Assembly: GCF_023061185.1 (NCBI RefSeq)
Contig: NZ_JAKGAK010000012.1
Location: 34,933-98,932 of the forward strand
Origin: Chromohalobacter beijerinckii
GTDB taxonomy: Bacteria > Pseudomonadota > Gammaproteobacteria > Pseudomonadales > Halomonadaceae
DNA: 64,000 nucleotides
Reading direction: 5' to 3'
In this document: positions 1 through 9,731 of the stretch, piece after piece
Layout of the letters: the number at the start of each line of letters is the position of its first letter
Numbering within the stretch: position 1 is the stretch's first letter
The notes under the pieces: model-generated
Databases searched by the model: none
The model's input: the letters and a program-made list of their open reading frames with translations, nothing else
Told to the model about the DNA's origin: nothing
Made by a program: the position numbers and the translations under genes

Positions 1-428
1 GGATTCGCTCGCTGGGGCAGGACAATCGCTTCGTCGGCCGTGTTGGCGGTGGCGCCATGGCGACCGACACCTTCGACAAGATTCCTCCGTCACTGCGTTT
101 CTTCGCCGGTGGCGACCAGAGTGTGCGCGGCTACAGCTACGAGAGCTTATCGCCGGAGAACGACGACGGCGAACTGCTCGGTGGCCAGCACATGTTGACC
201 GCCAGCGCCGAGTATCAGCGTCGGGTCACTGGCAACTGGTGGGGAGCAACCTTCATCGATACCGGCAACGCCTTCAATGAATGGTGGCCCGAGGAACTCA
301 AGACCGGCGCCGGTATCGGTGTGCGGTGGATTTCGCCCGTAGGGCCCGTACGTTTCGATATCGCCCATCCTTTCGATAATGAGGAGGACGCGTGGCGTCT
401 GCACTTCGCCATCGGACCGGAATTCTGA
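1..428 (+). CDS. tamA: TamA, outer-membrane assembly module (3' part only)
   Basis: This is the C-terminal end of a BamA/TamA-family (Omp85) outer-membrane beta-barrel; the gene starts before the window and the reading frame is open from base 3. Visible hallmarks are the barrel motif containing GGDQSVRGY, typical of the Omp85 C-terminus, later strands such as VGPVRFDIAHPF, and a final phenylalanine (IGPEF), the usual barrel-assembly signal. TamA acts with TamB, which follows immediately and overlaps this gene by 37 bp, to help insert certain outer-membrane proteins and in envelope lipid homeostasis. Family assignment is secure. TamA rather than BamA is chosen because tamB follows. Confidence 0.92.
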   Translation, partial: IRSLGQDNRFVGRVGGGAMATDTFDKIPPSLRFFAGGDQSVRGYSYESLSPENDDGELLGGQHMLTASAEYQRRVTGNWWGATFIDTGNAFNEWWPEELKTGAGIGVRWISPVGPVRFDIAHPFDNEEDAWRLHFAIGPEF

Positions 429-3400
429 TCCGTGCACTGATTTACGTACCACTGTGGCTCTTGGGACTGACGTTGTTGTTGCTCGGGGTAGCTTTGTCGC
501 CCTGGGGGACTGCGTGGCTGGCCGATCAAGGTCAGTCACGTGGCTGGTACGAGGTCGAGGAGATAAAGGGAGCGCCGCTGGACACGCTGACGTTACGTGG
601 ACTGCATCTCGATGTTGGCCCTCTCACCCTCGATGTCGAGCGCTTGCATCTGAGCTGGGCCGACGACTGTCTGCTGGACGGCAAACTCTGTCTTCAGGGA
701 CTGCAGGTCGAGGGCGCACACATCGTGTTGGCGTCCGGCAATGCTAGTGACGATGCCCAGTCTGATACATCGTCAGGCGGGGGCATGCCCGCACTCTGGT
801 TTCCGTTTCCCATCGAGATACGCGCCCTCGGGCTCGAGGACGTTCGCGTCGATCTGGCCGATGGCACACAACTGCAATGGGATGACTTCACCACCGGGGC
901 GCGCGTTTCCGGCAACGACCTTACATTACTGCCAACCCGCCTGGAGGGGACGCAACTCTACCTGCCGATGAGCGAAGGGCAGCGTCTGACCCAAGGGATG
1001 ACATCGCCGGCCATTCCTGCCGGTAGCATCGATGCGGCTTCACAAGCGGCGGGGGACAGCTCTGCCGAGGAATCCGCAACCGATGAAACGCCTGTGGCTG
1101 AGAGTGAGGCATCCGATAACGACGCCGAACGCCGCTTGGCGTTGCCCGAGATCGAATTGCCACTCGATATTCGAGCCCCGAGCCTGGTGGTCGACGACTT
1201 TCAGTTGCGTGGCGCGACGTCCTATAACCTGACGCAGGCGACGCTGTCGCTATCCACCGAAGGCAGCGATGTCGCCATTCATCGGCTACACGTGCGCAGC
1301 GATGACGGTGAGGCGGAACTTGCCTTGCAGGCCACACTAACCGGTGATTACCCCCTCCACGGTAGCCTGGAAACGCATATCGCACGAGCTCCGTTGGCCG
1401 GTCAGCGGGCGTCCTTGACGCTGGATGGCTCTCTGGCCGATCTGGCGCTCGATCTCGACGCCAGTGGCCCCGTCACAACCACGCTGACGGGCAAGGTGGA
1501 TGCGCTGGCACCAACCTTGCCATTTGGCCTGTCGCTCGATGCCAGCGACATCACTTGGCCACTGGCGGGCACGCTCACCGCGCCTGAACTTGCTGCGGGA
1601 GGGCATCTGGATGCCGCCGCAGTGTCGGCATCACAGCACGTGGGCGCAGGCCAGGCAGCCTATCGGCTCGACACACTCCATCTCGACGCCGATGGCTCCT
1701 TAGAGGATTATCGAGTCGCACTCGACTTGACGGCACGCGGAGACGGCCTTCCCGAAAGCCGCTTGACGCTCGATGGTCATGGCGACGCCTCGCACTTCGC
1801 TTGGGAACCGCTCACGCTCCAGGCCGAAGGCGGCACCTTGAGCGGTCGTGGCCAAGTAGACTGGGCCTCGGCGCTATCGGTCGAAAGTGACCTCCAACTC
1901 GACCAGCTTCCCATCGGAGCCTTCACCGAGGCCGTGGATGGAACGCTCAACGGCAAGGCGCGCGTCGGCTTTGATATGCAGCCTCAAGGCTGGCGACTGC
2001 GCATACCGCAGCTGGCCATCGACGGCACCTTGCAAGATAGGGCGCTGCGCTTGAACGCCAAACTCAGTGGCAATAGCCAGATGCAATGGGCGATCGATCA
2101 GCTCGACCTTCGCCAAGGCGATAACCGCATTACCGCGGAAGGCACTATCGGTCAGCGTCTGGACCTGCGCAGTCGTATCACGGCACCGCGACTTTCTACG
2201 CTGTGGCCCGGGCTCGGTGGCACCTTGCAGGGCGATCTCGACGCCCAAGGCTCCCTCGAGTCGCCACGTCTCGATCTCGACATGACCGGTGAGGCACTGC
2301 GCTACCAGACGCAACAACTCGAGTCCCTATCGCTGAAGGCGCATAGCGAAGGGGTCGACGACCCACGTGTGAAGGCCGACGTATCTATCGAAGGACTCGA
2401 GGCCGGTGGCCAACGTGTCGACGCACTGAACCTCGCATTGGCAGGGCGCCTCTCCCAGCACACGCTGGAGCTCGATGCTCAACTAGGAAGCGGCATGCCG
2501 CTCTCACGGGCGAGTCTCACGCTCGACGGCCAGTATGACGCAGATGCCCAACGCTATCGCGGGTCGCTGGTGCCGCTCGAGCTGGCGACCGAATACGGCG
2601 ATATCGCGCTCGATGACGCACTGGACTTCGATGCCGATATCGCCGCCCAACGCGTGACACTCTCGCCGTTTTGTTTGGTTCGACAGCAGGGAGGCGAAGC
2701 GTGTCTCGTCGACCGAGCGCGGCTCTCCGCCGATACCGGCGACGCGTCGCTGGCCTTGCGCGACATTCCCATGGACCTGCTGGCCGACAAGCTGCCATCG
2801 GGATGGCGCGTGGATGGCGAGACCCAGGGCGAGGCCAACATGAGCTGGCAACAGGCGGGCCAGCAGTGGCATGCCGAGGGCCAGATTGATAGCCAACTGG
2901 ACGTCACTGGAGAAGATGCGCGTGGCAATCCCTGGGAACTGCCGGACAGCCGCCTCGCAGTGACGTTCGATGCCACGCCATCTCGCGCCGATACACGACT
3001 GACACTCGATCAGGGCGACACCGGACAACTGGCATTGTCGTTGGGCATTGACGACCCGCTGGGTGAGGCCGCCTTGGAAGGGCGACTGCAAGTCAACGAC
3101 ATTGCCTTCACTCCGTATCGTGCTCTCGTCGAGGGCTTGTCCAACCTCGAAGGGTCGCTCGCCGGCGATGTTACCTTCGCGGGGACGTTACGCCAGCCCG
3201 ACCTCGATGGCGAACTCACCGCCGAAGGCGTAAAAGCACGTGGCCCGGCGATTCCCGTCGCGATACGCGATGCCCGTATGAGCATCGACTTCGCCGGACA
3301 ACGCGCCGACATCGACGGATTCGTGGCTGGTGAGAAAGGCCAGCTCAACCTGGATGGTGAGGCCGGTTGGCAGGATCCTTCGGCCTGGCAGGCGCGTCTA

Positions 3401-4414
3401 GGCATCGAGGGGCAGGACGATCCGCTGGAGGTTAGCCTGCCGAACTTCGGGCGTTTGCGTGTCGCCCCTGATCTGCGTGTCGATGCCAATCCAGACCGCT
3501 TGCGTGTACGTGGCGATGTCGATGTACCCTGGGCGCGCCTGGAGGTGGGTAAGATTCCGCCTTCTGCAGTGGCACCAAGCAGTGACGAGGTCATCATCAC
3601 GCGTGAGGAAGATGCTGCCCAGCAAGAAGCCTCAGCATCCGGCGAGCAGGGCGAAGCAACGGCCCAGGCGCTCTCCGAGGCTGGCATGGCACTGGATATC
3701 AGCGTCATGCTGCATCTCGGCGCGGACATGAGCCTCGAAGCCTATGGCCTCGAGACACAATTGGAAGGCCAGCTCGAAGTACGCCAGGGCAGCGGGCCCG
3801 TGCAGCTGTTCGGCGATGTTAACTTGGTCGACGGCAGTTATACCGCGTTCGGACAGGACTTGATCATTCGTCAGGGGCAGATTCTGTTCAGCGGGCCGGC
3901 GTCCCAGCCACGCCTGCAGTTCGAGGCGATTCGTAACCCCGACACCATCGAGGACGATGTGACTGCGGGGCTACGCGTCACGGGCCGTGCGGAGAACCCC
4001 CAGTTGAGCATTTTCTCGGAACCCGCGATGTCCGAGAGCCGGGCCCTTTCCTATCTTCTCAGGGGGCGAGCGCCGGGCGACGACGGCGGCGATGGCGCGC
4101 TGACCTCGGCGCTGATCGGGCTCTCGCTGTCGCAGAGCGGCCGCGCCGTGGGCCAACTCGGCCAGGCATTCGGTGTCGATGATTTAAGCCTCGACACCTC
4201 GGGCTCGGGCGAGGATAGTCAAGTCGTCGTCAGTGGCTATGTCTTCGATGACTTGAAAGTTGGCTACGGCGTTGGCATTTTCTCACCCATCGCCGAGCTG
4301 ACACTGCGCTATCGACTGATTCAGAACCTGTATCTGGAAGCAGTATCCGGCGCAGCTCAGGCACTCGATTTGATCTATACCTTCAGCCTTGGGCGCAGCA
4401 GCGCTTCGCCTTGA
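392..4414 (+). CDS. tamB: TamB, translocation and assembly module inner-membrane protein
   Basis: This 1340-residue protein has one N-terminal membrane anchor (about residues 13-36, leucine-rich), then a very long stretch of repeating beta-strand segments rich in Asp-Gly-Leu, and a C-terminal DUF490/TamB domain (about 1000-1340). That is the usual TamB plan: a periplasm-spanning hydrophobic groove reaching TamA. The start is GTG at 392, preceded by a strong GGAGG at 382-387, inside the end of tamA; the overlap implies translational coupling. Two acidic, low-complexity inserts (about 110-130 and 210-245) fit a halophile. The last 32 bp run convergently into the SEC-C gene on the other strand. 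Confidence 0.93.
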   Translation: MASALRHRTGILIRALIYVPLWLLGLTLLLLGVALSPWGTAWLADQGQSRGWYEVEEIKGAPLDTLTLRGLHLDVGPLTLDVERLHLSWADDCLLDGKLCLQGLQVEGAHIVLASGNASDDAQSDTSSGGGMPALWFPFPIEIRALGLEDVRVDLADGTQLQWDDFTTGARVSGNDLTLLPTRLEGTQLYLPMSEGQRLTQGMTSPAIPAGSIDAASQAAGDSSAEESATDETPVAESEASDNDAERRLALPEIELPLDIRAPSLVVDDFQLRGATSYNLTQATLSLSTEGSDVAIHRLHVRSDDGEAELALQATLTGDYPLHGSLETHIARAPLAGQRASLTLDGSLADLALDLDASGPVTTTLTGKVDALAPTLPFGLSLDASDITWPLAGTLTAPELAAGGHLDAAAVSASQHVGAGQAAYRLDTLHLDADGSLEDYRVALDLTARGDGLPESRLTLDGHGDASHFAWEPLTLQAEGGTLSGRGQVDWASALSVESDLQLDQLPIGAFTEAVDGTLNGKARVGFDMQPQGWRLRIPQLAIDGTLQDRALRLNAKLSGNSQMQWAIDQLDLRQGDNRITAEGTIGQRLDLRSRITAPRLSTLWPGLGGTLQGDLDAQGSLESPRLDLDMTGEALRYQTQQLESLSLKAHSEGVDDPRVKADVSIEGLEAGGQRVDALNLALAGRLSQHTLELDAQLGSGMPLSRASLTLDGQYDADAQRYRGSLVPLELATEYGDIALDDALDFDADIAAQRVTLSPFCLVRQQGGEACLVDRARLSADTGDASLALRDIPMDLLADKLPSGWRVDGETQGEANMSWQQAGQQWHAEGQIDSQLDVTGEDARGNPWELPDSRLAVTFDATPSRADTRLTLDQGDTGQLALSLGIDDPLGEAALEGRLQVNDIAFTPYRALVEGLSNLEGSLAGDVTFAGTLRQPDLDGELTAEGVKARGPAIPVAIRDARMSIDFAGQRADIDGFVAGEKGQLNLDGEAGWQDPSAWQARLGIEGQDDPLEVSLPNFGRLRVAPDLRVDANPDRLRVRGDVDVPWARLEVGKIPPSAVAPSSDEVIITREEDAAQQEASASGEQGEATAQALSEAGMALDISVMLHLGADMSLEAYGLETQLEGQLEVRQGSGPVQLFGDVNLVDGSYTAFGQDLIIRQGQILFSGPASQPRLQFEAIRNPDTIEDDVTAGLRVTGRAENPQLSIFSEPAMSESRALSYLLRGRAPGDDGGDGALTSALIGLSLSQSGRAVGQLGQAFGVDDLSLDTSGSGEDSQVVVSGYVFDDLKVGYGVGIFSPIAELTLRYRLIQNLYLEAVSGAAQALDLIYTFSLGRSSASP

Positions 4415-4862
4415 GGCCACTGCCGCAGGGACACGCGGCATTGCGACCGATGTCGAGGCGGCGCCACTGGGCGTCGCCATCGACATAGAACCACTGGTCG
4501 GCATGGGAGACGAAACGAAAGCGGCTGGTTTCGGAAAGACGCTGAAAGCCATCGGCGTCGATGAAATCGGCGCTGAATGTCACCGTGCCTTTCTCGCCTT
4601 GTTGGGTGCTGTCATGGACGAACAGCTTTAGCCAGCGTGCTGTGCTCGTGGCCAGTGAGTCGCGAGTGGGGCAGGTGGCGGGGTCCCAGGTAACGATCAA
4701 CGCGTCGTACGCATCGCGTGCGAAGGCGCTATAGCGTGCTCGCATCAGCGCCTCGGGTGTCCTCGCGCGGCGCGGATCCTCATGGATCGGCGCGCAGCAT
4801 TCATCGAAGCGCCGTGGCTCCCCGCAGGGGCAGGTGTCGGACGCTTTTTTACTCATCGTCAT
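4383..4862 (-). CDS. ychJ: YchJ-family SEC-C motif protein (UPF0225)
   Basis: This 159-residue protein has a metal-binding SEC-C type motif at each end. The N-terminal one is [13 protein letters not shown] and the C-terminal one is [13 protein letters not shown]. The middle has the RARYSAFA segment typical of YchJ and an NTF2-like fold. Its function is not established; the cysteine clusters probably bind zinc. Two start codons are possible (4862, and 4856 two codons later). The 3' end overlaps that of tamB by 32 bp, and the start lies only 14 bp from the start of divergent msrA, so the two promoters must overlap neighbouring coding DNA. Confidence 0.88.
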   Translation of the reverse strand: MTMSKKASDTCPCGEPRRFDECCAPIHEDPRRARTPEALMRARYSAFARDAYDALIVTWDPATCPTRDSLATSTARWLKLFVHDSTQQGEKGTVTFSADFIDADGFQRLSETSRFRFVSHADQWFYVDGDAQWRRLDIGRNAACPCGSGLKAKRCCAQG

Positions 4863-4876
4863 GCGAGAATTTTCCT

Positions 4877-5512
4877 ATGTTGTCACAAAAATCGCTCGAG
4901 CTTCCCACGGCGGAAACCGCACTCGAGGGGCGTGATACGCCCATACGTATCAGCGGAACTCATAATGTCAACGGCCGCTCGATGTTGCCGCCGTTCCCAG
5001 AAGGGCATGAGGAAATCGTGCTAGGGCTTGGTTGTTTCTGGGGAGCCGAGCGTCTGTTCTGGGAAATGCCGGGCGTTTACGTGACCGCGGTGGGTTATGC
5101 TGGTGGCTATACGCCTAACCCAACCTACGAGGAAACCTGCACTGGACATACCGGACATGCCGAGGTGGTCCACGTCGTGTTCGACCCCACCGAAATCGGG
5201 TTGCCCGAATTGCTACGTGCTTTCTGGGAAGCGCACGATCCGACGCAAGGTATGCGACAAGGCAACGACATAGGCAGCCAGTACCGGAGCGTCATCTACA
5301 CCACGGATGAGCTGCAGCGCCCACTGGTCGACAAGAGCTGGCAGGAATACGACCAGGCTCTACGTCAGCAAGATTTGGGGCATGTCACCACTGAAGTCGC
5401 ACCGCTCGAGGCCTTTTACTACGCGGAAGAGTATCACCAGCAGTATCTAGCCAAAAACCCGGCGGGGTATTGCGGCCTCAAGGGTACCGGAGTGGCCTGC
5501 CCGGTAACGTGA
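4877..5512 (+). CDS. msrA: Peptide-methionine (S)-S-oxide reductase MsrA
   Basis: MsrA reduces the S-epimer of methionine sulfoxide in oxidised proteins, using thioredoxin for recycling. The catalytic motif GCFWG is at residues 52-56 with nucleophilic Cys53, and two C-terminal cysteines (in AGYCGLKG and VACPV) match the recycling cysteines of the 211-residue, E. coli-like class. The frame is open upstream, but ATG 4877 gives the standard length and N-terminus ([10 protein letters not shown]). It sits in a cluster with a HypT-like regulator (6625-7542); HypT controls methionine repair in E. coli, so a shared oxidative-stress role is plausible but not shown here. Confidence 0.95.
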   Translation: MLSQKSLELPTAETALEGRDTPIRISGTHNVNGRSMLPPFPEGHEEIVLGLGCFWGAERLFWEMPGVYVTAVGYAGGYTPNPTYEETCTGHTGHAEVVHVVFDPTEIGLPELLRAFWEAHDPTQGMRQGNDIGSQYRSVIYTTDELQRPLVDKSWQEYDQALRQQDLGHVTTEVAPLEAFYYAEEYHQQYLAKNPAGYCGLKGTGVACPVT

Positions 5513-5540
5513 AGCGCAGGCACTTTTCTGGCATCAACCA

Positions 5541-6563
5541 TTAGGGCCCGGTCGCCAACGTGCGATGGGGCGCCAGATGCTGGGCCCAGCATTCCAACTG
5601 CCATGCAACACGCCGTGCCAGCCAGGAGCCGAGTCGGCCTTGGCGTGACTCGACAAAGCCGACATGCCCGCCCTGATGGGCGATTTCCAGGCGCACGGCA
5701 TCGCCTGGGGCCGGCAGCCGGGAGAACAAATCGGCGGGCATGAACGGGTCATCCGCGGCGTGCAGGATGAGGGTCGGCAGTTCTATGTCGCCCAGCAGGC
5801 GGCCGGCGGAGGCGCGCCGATAATAGTCACTGGCCGACTGAAAGCCGTGTAAAGGTGCCGTGACTGCATTGTCATATGCCCAGAACGTCTCCAGCCCCGC
5901 AAGCTGTCGCGCGCTGAGTGCGATCGGCAGGGGGCCGGCCGCCAGCTTGGTGGTGACCTTGCGTTTGAGGGCGTGAAGCAGGTGACGCTGATAAATGCGG
6001 GAAAAGCCGCGGTTGAGTGCATCGGCACTGGCCGCCAGATCGAGTGGCGCGCTGATGGCGATGGCCCCGGCCAGATCGAGACCGTCACCGCCTTGCTCGG
6101 CCACCAACTTGAGAAGCATGTTGCCTCCCAAGGAGACACCGGCCGCCACTTTGATGGCGCGTGGATAACGTAGCGCCAACTGTCCAATGACCCAGTAGGC
6201 ATCCGCCGTATCGCCCGAATGATAGGCCCGGGCGAGCCGATTGGGTGCCTGCCCACAGCCACGAAAGTGCATCAGTACCGCTCGCCAGCCCATTTCACTC
6301 GCCATGCGCATTAACTCACGTGCATACGGGGAGTCGAACGAGCCTTCCAAGCCATGAAATAGCAAGAAAATCGGTGCGTCCGCCCGCGTAGGAGCTGGAA
6401 GGGCCCAGGCAAGCTCGACGAAATCGCCATCGGGTAGGTTAATGATTTCCGTTTCACGCGCTAGCGGGGGCAAACGGCGAAGGCGGGGCAACAGGGTCTG
6501 CACATGGCGATTACCCAAGCCTCTTGGCGCGCAAAAATCGGCGGAAAACAGCGTGCGTGACAT
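5541..6563 (-). CDS. yheT: YheT-family alpha/beta hydrolase
   Basis: This 340-residue protein is an alpha/beta hydrolase of the YheT/COG0429 family. It shows the family start (APRGLGNRHVQTLLPRL), the oxyanion-region FHGLEGS, the nucleophile elbow GVSLGGN (serine in the centre), a late Asp in HAADDPFMP and the final histidine in HQGGHVGF. Family members act on esters, but the physiological substrate is unknown. It is convergent with msrA (28 bp between stops) and lies just upstream of the LysR gene on the same strand, with 61 bp between its start side and the end of that gene. No signal peptide, so probably cytoplasmic. Confidence 0.9.
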   Translation of the reverse strand: MSRTLFSADFCAPRGLGNRHVQTLLPRLRRLPPLARETEIINLPDGDFVELAWALPAPTRADAPIFLLFHGLEGSFDSPYARELMRMASEMGWRAVLMHFRGCGQAPNRLARAYHSGDTADAYWVIGQLALRYPRAIKVAAGVSLGGNMLLKLVAEQGGDGLDLAGAIAISAPLDLAASADALNRGFSRIYQRHLLHALKRKVTTKLAAGPLPIALSARQLAGLETFWAYDNAVTAPLHGFQSASDYYRRASAGRLLGDIELPTLILHAADDPFMPADLFSRLPAPGDAVRLEIAHQGGHVGFVESRQGRLGSWLARRVAWQLECWAQHLAPHRTLATGP

Positions 6564-6624
6564 CAGTGTGGCTCTTGCGAATCTATCTGTAGCTTAACGC
6601 GTTGCGCTTGCTCGGCAAGTACCT

Positions 6625-7542
6625 TCAGGCGTTGGAGTACGTTGCCTCGAGTTGTTGCCATAAACCGGGCAAACCGGGGTGACGTGAATCCTTGCGCGCG
6701 TACAAACGCAGATCCAGCGGGACATCCCAACGCTCATCGCCAGCACGCACCAATTCACCATTGGCCATTGGCGTGATGACGCTGCGCTGCGGCAGCCAGC
6801 CAAGCCCGTAGCCTTGTACTACCAGCTCGCGAATATTGGTGGCCTGCACACTTTCATTGAGCGTGGTCAGGTAGACAGGGCCCGGTTGGCGGCCGAGGTG
6901 CGCCTCGAGCGCGGCCGCCATCAACCCGCGTGGATGAAAGGCGATCAGCGGTTGGGGCTGGCGGCGTGCTCCCGGCAACGAGAAGCGCGAACGCCCCTCG
7001 GCATCGGGGGCGCTCACCGGGACGAGTCGCTCTTCGCCCAGACTCAGATATTTAAGCTCACTCATTTCAAGATCGAAGGCGATCCGTCCGCGCGGCCAAT
7101 ACAATAGCGCCAAGTCACATTCGCCACGTTCCAGCCCATGCAGATAATCGCCGATCAACCAGCTCGTAGCGCGCAAGTAGGGCGATATCGACGGTCTCAG
7201 GGCGTGCTGATCGAGCCAACCAGGCAAGAAGTTCGACACCAAACTCTGTGGCGCGGCCAGTAGGATGCGCCTGGCCTCGTCGGTGGCGATTGACTGCAAA
7301 CGGTCACGCGTCAATCGCACGCGCTCGGTGATCTGCTCGCAAAGCGCTAGAAACTCCTCGCCGGCGGGCGTCAGGCTCAACGGCAGGGTTTGGCGATTGA
7401 TCAATGTGGTGCCCATTTCCTCCTCGAGCAGTTTGATACGCCGCGAGAAGGTTGGTTGGGTCACGTTCTGGGCATCGGCGGCCCGGGAAAAATGGCGTTC
7501 CCTGGCCAGCACGATGAAGTCTTCGAGCCAGCGAATTTCCAT
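6625..7542 (-). CDS. LysR-family regulator, HypT/YjiE-like
   Basis: This 305-residue transcription factor has an N-terminal winged helix-turn-helix (about residues 1-60, including HFSRAADAQNVTQPTFSRRI) and a LysR effector domain. The start MEIRWLEDF (ATG 7542) is preferred over an in-frame start 20 codons upstream because LysR proteins begin at the helix-turn-helix. The opening resembles E. coli HypT (YjiE), a hypochlorite-responsive regulator activated by methionine oxidation; that link is from memory of the family and only suggestive. It lies between the peptide transporter and yheT/msrA, all except msrA on the same strand. Targets cannot be read from the sequence. Confidence 0.85.
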   Translation of the reverse strand: MEIRWLEDFIVLARERHFSRAADAQNVTQPTFSRRIKLLEEEMGTTLINRQTLPLSLTPAGEEFLALCEQITERVRLTRDRLQSIATDEARRILLAAPQSLVSNFLPGWLDQHALRPSISPYLRATSWLIGDYLHGLERGECDLALLYWPRGRIAFDLEMSELKYLSLGEERLVPVSAPDAEGRSRFSLPGARRQPQPLIAFHPRGLMAAALEAHLGRQPGPVYLTTLNESVQATNIRELVVQGYGLGWLPQRSVITPMANGELVRAGDERWDVPLDLRLYARKDSRHPGLPGLWQQLEATYSNA

Positions 7543-7603
7543 CTTCAGACGCCATCCATCATCGTTAACGCCGCACGCCAGCCGAGGCGTGTGGCGTTGC
7601 ATG

Positions 7604-7640
7604 GCAGCGCCCCGTCACGCGCAGGTGGGCGGGGCGCTGC
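7604..7640 (-). terminator. Hairpin downstream of the peptide transporter operon
   Basis: There is a perfect 11-bp inverted repeat, with arms 7604-7614 (GCAGCGCCCCG) and 7630-7640 (CGGGGCGCTGC) and a 15-nt loop, 24 bp past the dppF stop. No run of T follows on the minus strand, so it may block exonucleases or assist termination rather than be a classical Rho-independent terminator. Confidence 0.5.
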
Positions 7641-7663
7641 AAGTGTCTTGCTCCACGATACGC

Positions 7664-8728
7664 TCAGATTCGGCCTTCCTCGACCGCATGACACGCCACT
7701 TGGTTGCCATCGTCGGTGACGATGAGCTGAGGGACTTCCTGGCGACAGCGTTCCATGGCGTGTGGACACCGGCCATGAAAGACGCAGCCCGAGGGCAGGT
7801 GAACCGGCGTGGGTACTTCGCCGGAAAGGCGTACATGCTCGGGGCGGTCGTCTTCGAGACGGGGAATCGCCGAGAGCAGTGCTTGCGTATAGGGGTGCTT
7901 GGGGCTCGCGAACAGCGAGCGCGTATCGGCTAGCTCACACACCGTCCCCAAGTACATGACGGCTACACGCGTGCCGAAATGCTCGACGACCGCCAAGTCA
8001 TGGGTAATGAACAGATACGTCAGGTGACGTTCGGCCTGTGCGTCCATCAGCAGGTTGAGCACCTGGGCCTGGATCGACACATCGAGCGCCGAGATCGGTT
8101 CATCAGCGACGATGAACTCGGGGTCGACGGCCAACGCCCGGGCAATCGCGATCCGCTGGCGCTGACCGCCGGAGAATTCGTGCCCGAAGCGCTTACCCCA
8201 TTCGGGGTCGATGCCTACCGACGCCATCACGTCGGCCACTTTGTCTTGAACCTGCGGTGTCGTCCAATCCGGGTGGTGAAAGCGCAGGGGTTCTTCCAGC
8301 GTCTGTTGAATCGTCATGCGTGGGTTAAGCGAGGCATATGGATTCTGGAAGATCATCTGCATGCGCTGACGATAGGGCAGCAGCCGCTTGCCACGCATAT
8401 TATCGATGCGTTGACCGTCATAACTGATTTCCCCGGCGCTGGGGGACAATAGCCCCATGACCAGTCGCGCCACGGTGGATTTGCCGCAGCCGGACTCGCC
8501 GACTACGCACAAGGCCTCGCCTCGGTGAACGGTGAGGTCGACACCGTTGATGGCATGCACCTGCTCATTGCGCCGCACCAGACGGCCTTTTTCGAAGTGC
8601 AACTGTTCAAGAAAACCATCGGCCAGCGGGAAATGCTTGTACATCCCGCGAACCTCCAGCAGGGACTCAGCCTTCGCGTGGTTCTGTGAGGCGGTCGCGG
8701 GTGATGCTTGGGTGGCAACGGCGTTCAT
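7664..8728 (-). CDS. dppF: Peptide ABC transporter ATP-binding protein DppF/OppF type
   Basis: This is one of two ATPases driving peptide import. The 354-residue protein has Walker A GESGCGKST, signature FSGGQRQRIAIARAL, Walker B FIVADEPISALD, and the C-terminal oligopeptide/dipeptide transporter extension with its Cys cluster (SGCVFHGRCPHAMERC), which in some relatives holds an Fe-S cluster. It overlaps dppD by 4 bp, indicating translational coupling in the order dppA-B-C-D-F. The Dpp-like name is by arrangement; substrate (dipeptide, oligopeptide, nickel) cannot be fixed from the ATPase. Confidence 0.92.
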   Translation of the reverse strand: MNAVATQASPATASQNHAKAESLLEVRGMYKHFPLADGFLEQLHFEKGRLVRRNEQVHAINGVDLTVHRGEALCVVGESGCGKSTVARLVMGLLSPSAGEISYDGQRIDNMRGKRLLPYRQRMQMIFQNPYASLNPRMTIQQTLEEPLRFHHPDWTTPQVQDKVADVMASVGIDPEWGKRFGHEFSGGQRQRIAIARALAVDPEFIVADEPISALDVSIQAQVLNLLMDAQAERHLTYLFITHDLAVVEHFGTRVAVMYLGTVCELADTRSLFASPKHPYTQALLSAIPRLEDDRPEHVRLSGEVPTPVHLPSGCVFHGRCPHAMERCRQEVPQLIVTDDGNQVACHAVEEGRI

Positions 8729-9726
8729 GAGGCCTCCTTGGCGAGCATGTCACGCACCATGTGGCACGCGACGTCGCAATTTCCCGAGGTAACGAACTCG
8801 GGGACCTCTTCAAGGCAATCGCGACGCGGCTGCCCCGAAGCGTCGTAACGATATTGGCAACGTGGATGAAATGCACAGCCGCTCGGTGTATTGGCAAGTG
8901 ATGGCATCGAGCCGGGAATCTGATTGAGACGACTGCCTGGCGTGGTCATCTGTGGCAGAGCATTGAGCAAGCCTTGTGTGTAAGGATGCTGGGCATTGTT
9001 GATGATCTCGCGCGTTGGGCCCTGCTCAATGACGCGTCCGGCATACATGACCAGCGTACGCTGAGTCATCTGGCTGACCACGCCCAGGTCGTGGGTGATC
9101 AACACCAGCCCCACGTTGTGCTTCTCGCACAGCTCACGCAGGAGCGTCATGATCTCGGCTTGAATCGTCACATCCAACGCCGTAGTGGGCTCGTCAGCGA
9201 CGATGATATCCGGGTCCAGCAGGAGCGCGATCGCAATGATGATTCGCTGGCGCATGCCTCCGGAGAGCTCGTGAGGATACTGATCCAGACGCGTTTCCGG
9301 CGATGGGATATAAACCTGCTTGAGCTTGTGCAGGGCGATGGCGCGCGCTTCGCGTGTCGAGATACGCCGATGCGCTTTGAGGCTCTCGACCATCTGCTCG
9401 CCAATGGACAGCACGGGATTGAGCGTCATCATCGGATCCTGAAAGATCATCGAGATCCGGTTACCCCGCACTCGGCGCAGCTCGCGTGCCGACATTCGCG
9501 CCAGGTCGTTGCCCTCGAAGCGAATGCTGCCGTCGGCGATATACCCCGGCTTGGCGATAAGATTGAGCAATGTGAACGCGGCCACCGATTTGCCCGCGCC
9601 GGATTCGCCGACAATGCCCAGACGCTCGCCACGATCCAGCGTGAAGCTGACGTCGCGCAAGGCGCGCACCTCACCTTGGCGCAGGGCGAAGCGCACATCG
9701 AGATTGGAAACTTCGAGTAAAGCCAT
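8725..9726 (-). CDS. dppD: Peptide ABC transporter ATP-binding protein DppD type
   Basis: This is the second ATPase of the transporter, 333 residues. It has Walker A GESGAGKS, signature LSGGMRQRIIIAIAL, Walker B IIVADEPTTALD and the C-terminal Cys-containing extension (SGCAFHPRCQYRY). The frame stays open far upstream into dppC, but ATG 9726, 5 bp after the dppC stop, gives the normal N-terminus (MALLEVSNLDVRF). Pairing with dppF in a heterodimer is expected from the family. Confidence 0.93.
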   Translation of the reverse strand: MALLEVSNLDVRFALRQGEVRALRDVSFTLDRGERLGIVGESGAGKSVAAFTLLNLIAKPGYIADGSIRFEGNDLARMSARELRRVRGNRISMIFQDPMMTLNPVLSIGEQMVESLKAHRRISTREARAIALHKLKQVYIPSPETRLDQYPHELSGGMRQRIIIAIALLLDPDIIVADEPTTALDVTIQAEIMTLLRELCEKHNVGLVLITHDLGVVSQMTQRTLVMYAGRVIEQGPTREIINNAQHPYTQGLLNALPQMTTPGSRLNQIPGSMPSLANTPSGCAFHPRCQYRYDASGQPRRDCLEEVPEFVTSGNCDVACHMVRDMLAKEAS

Positions 9727-9731
9727 GTGCG

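Noticed and set aside
8974..9720. 248-codon plus-strand frame opposite dppD
   Set aside because: Antisense shadow of the ATPase gene; no independent evidence.
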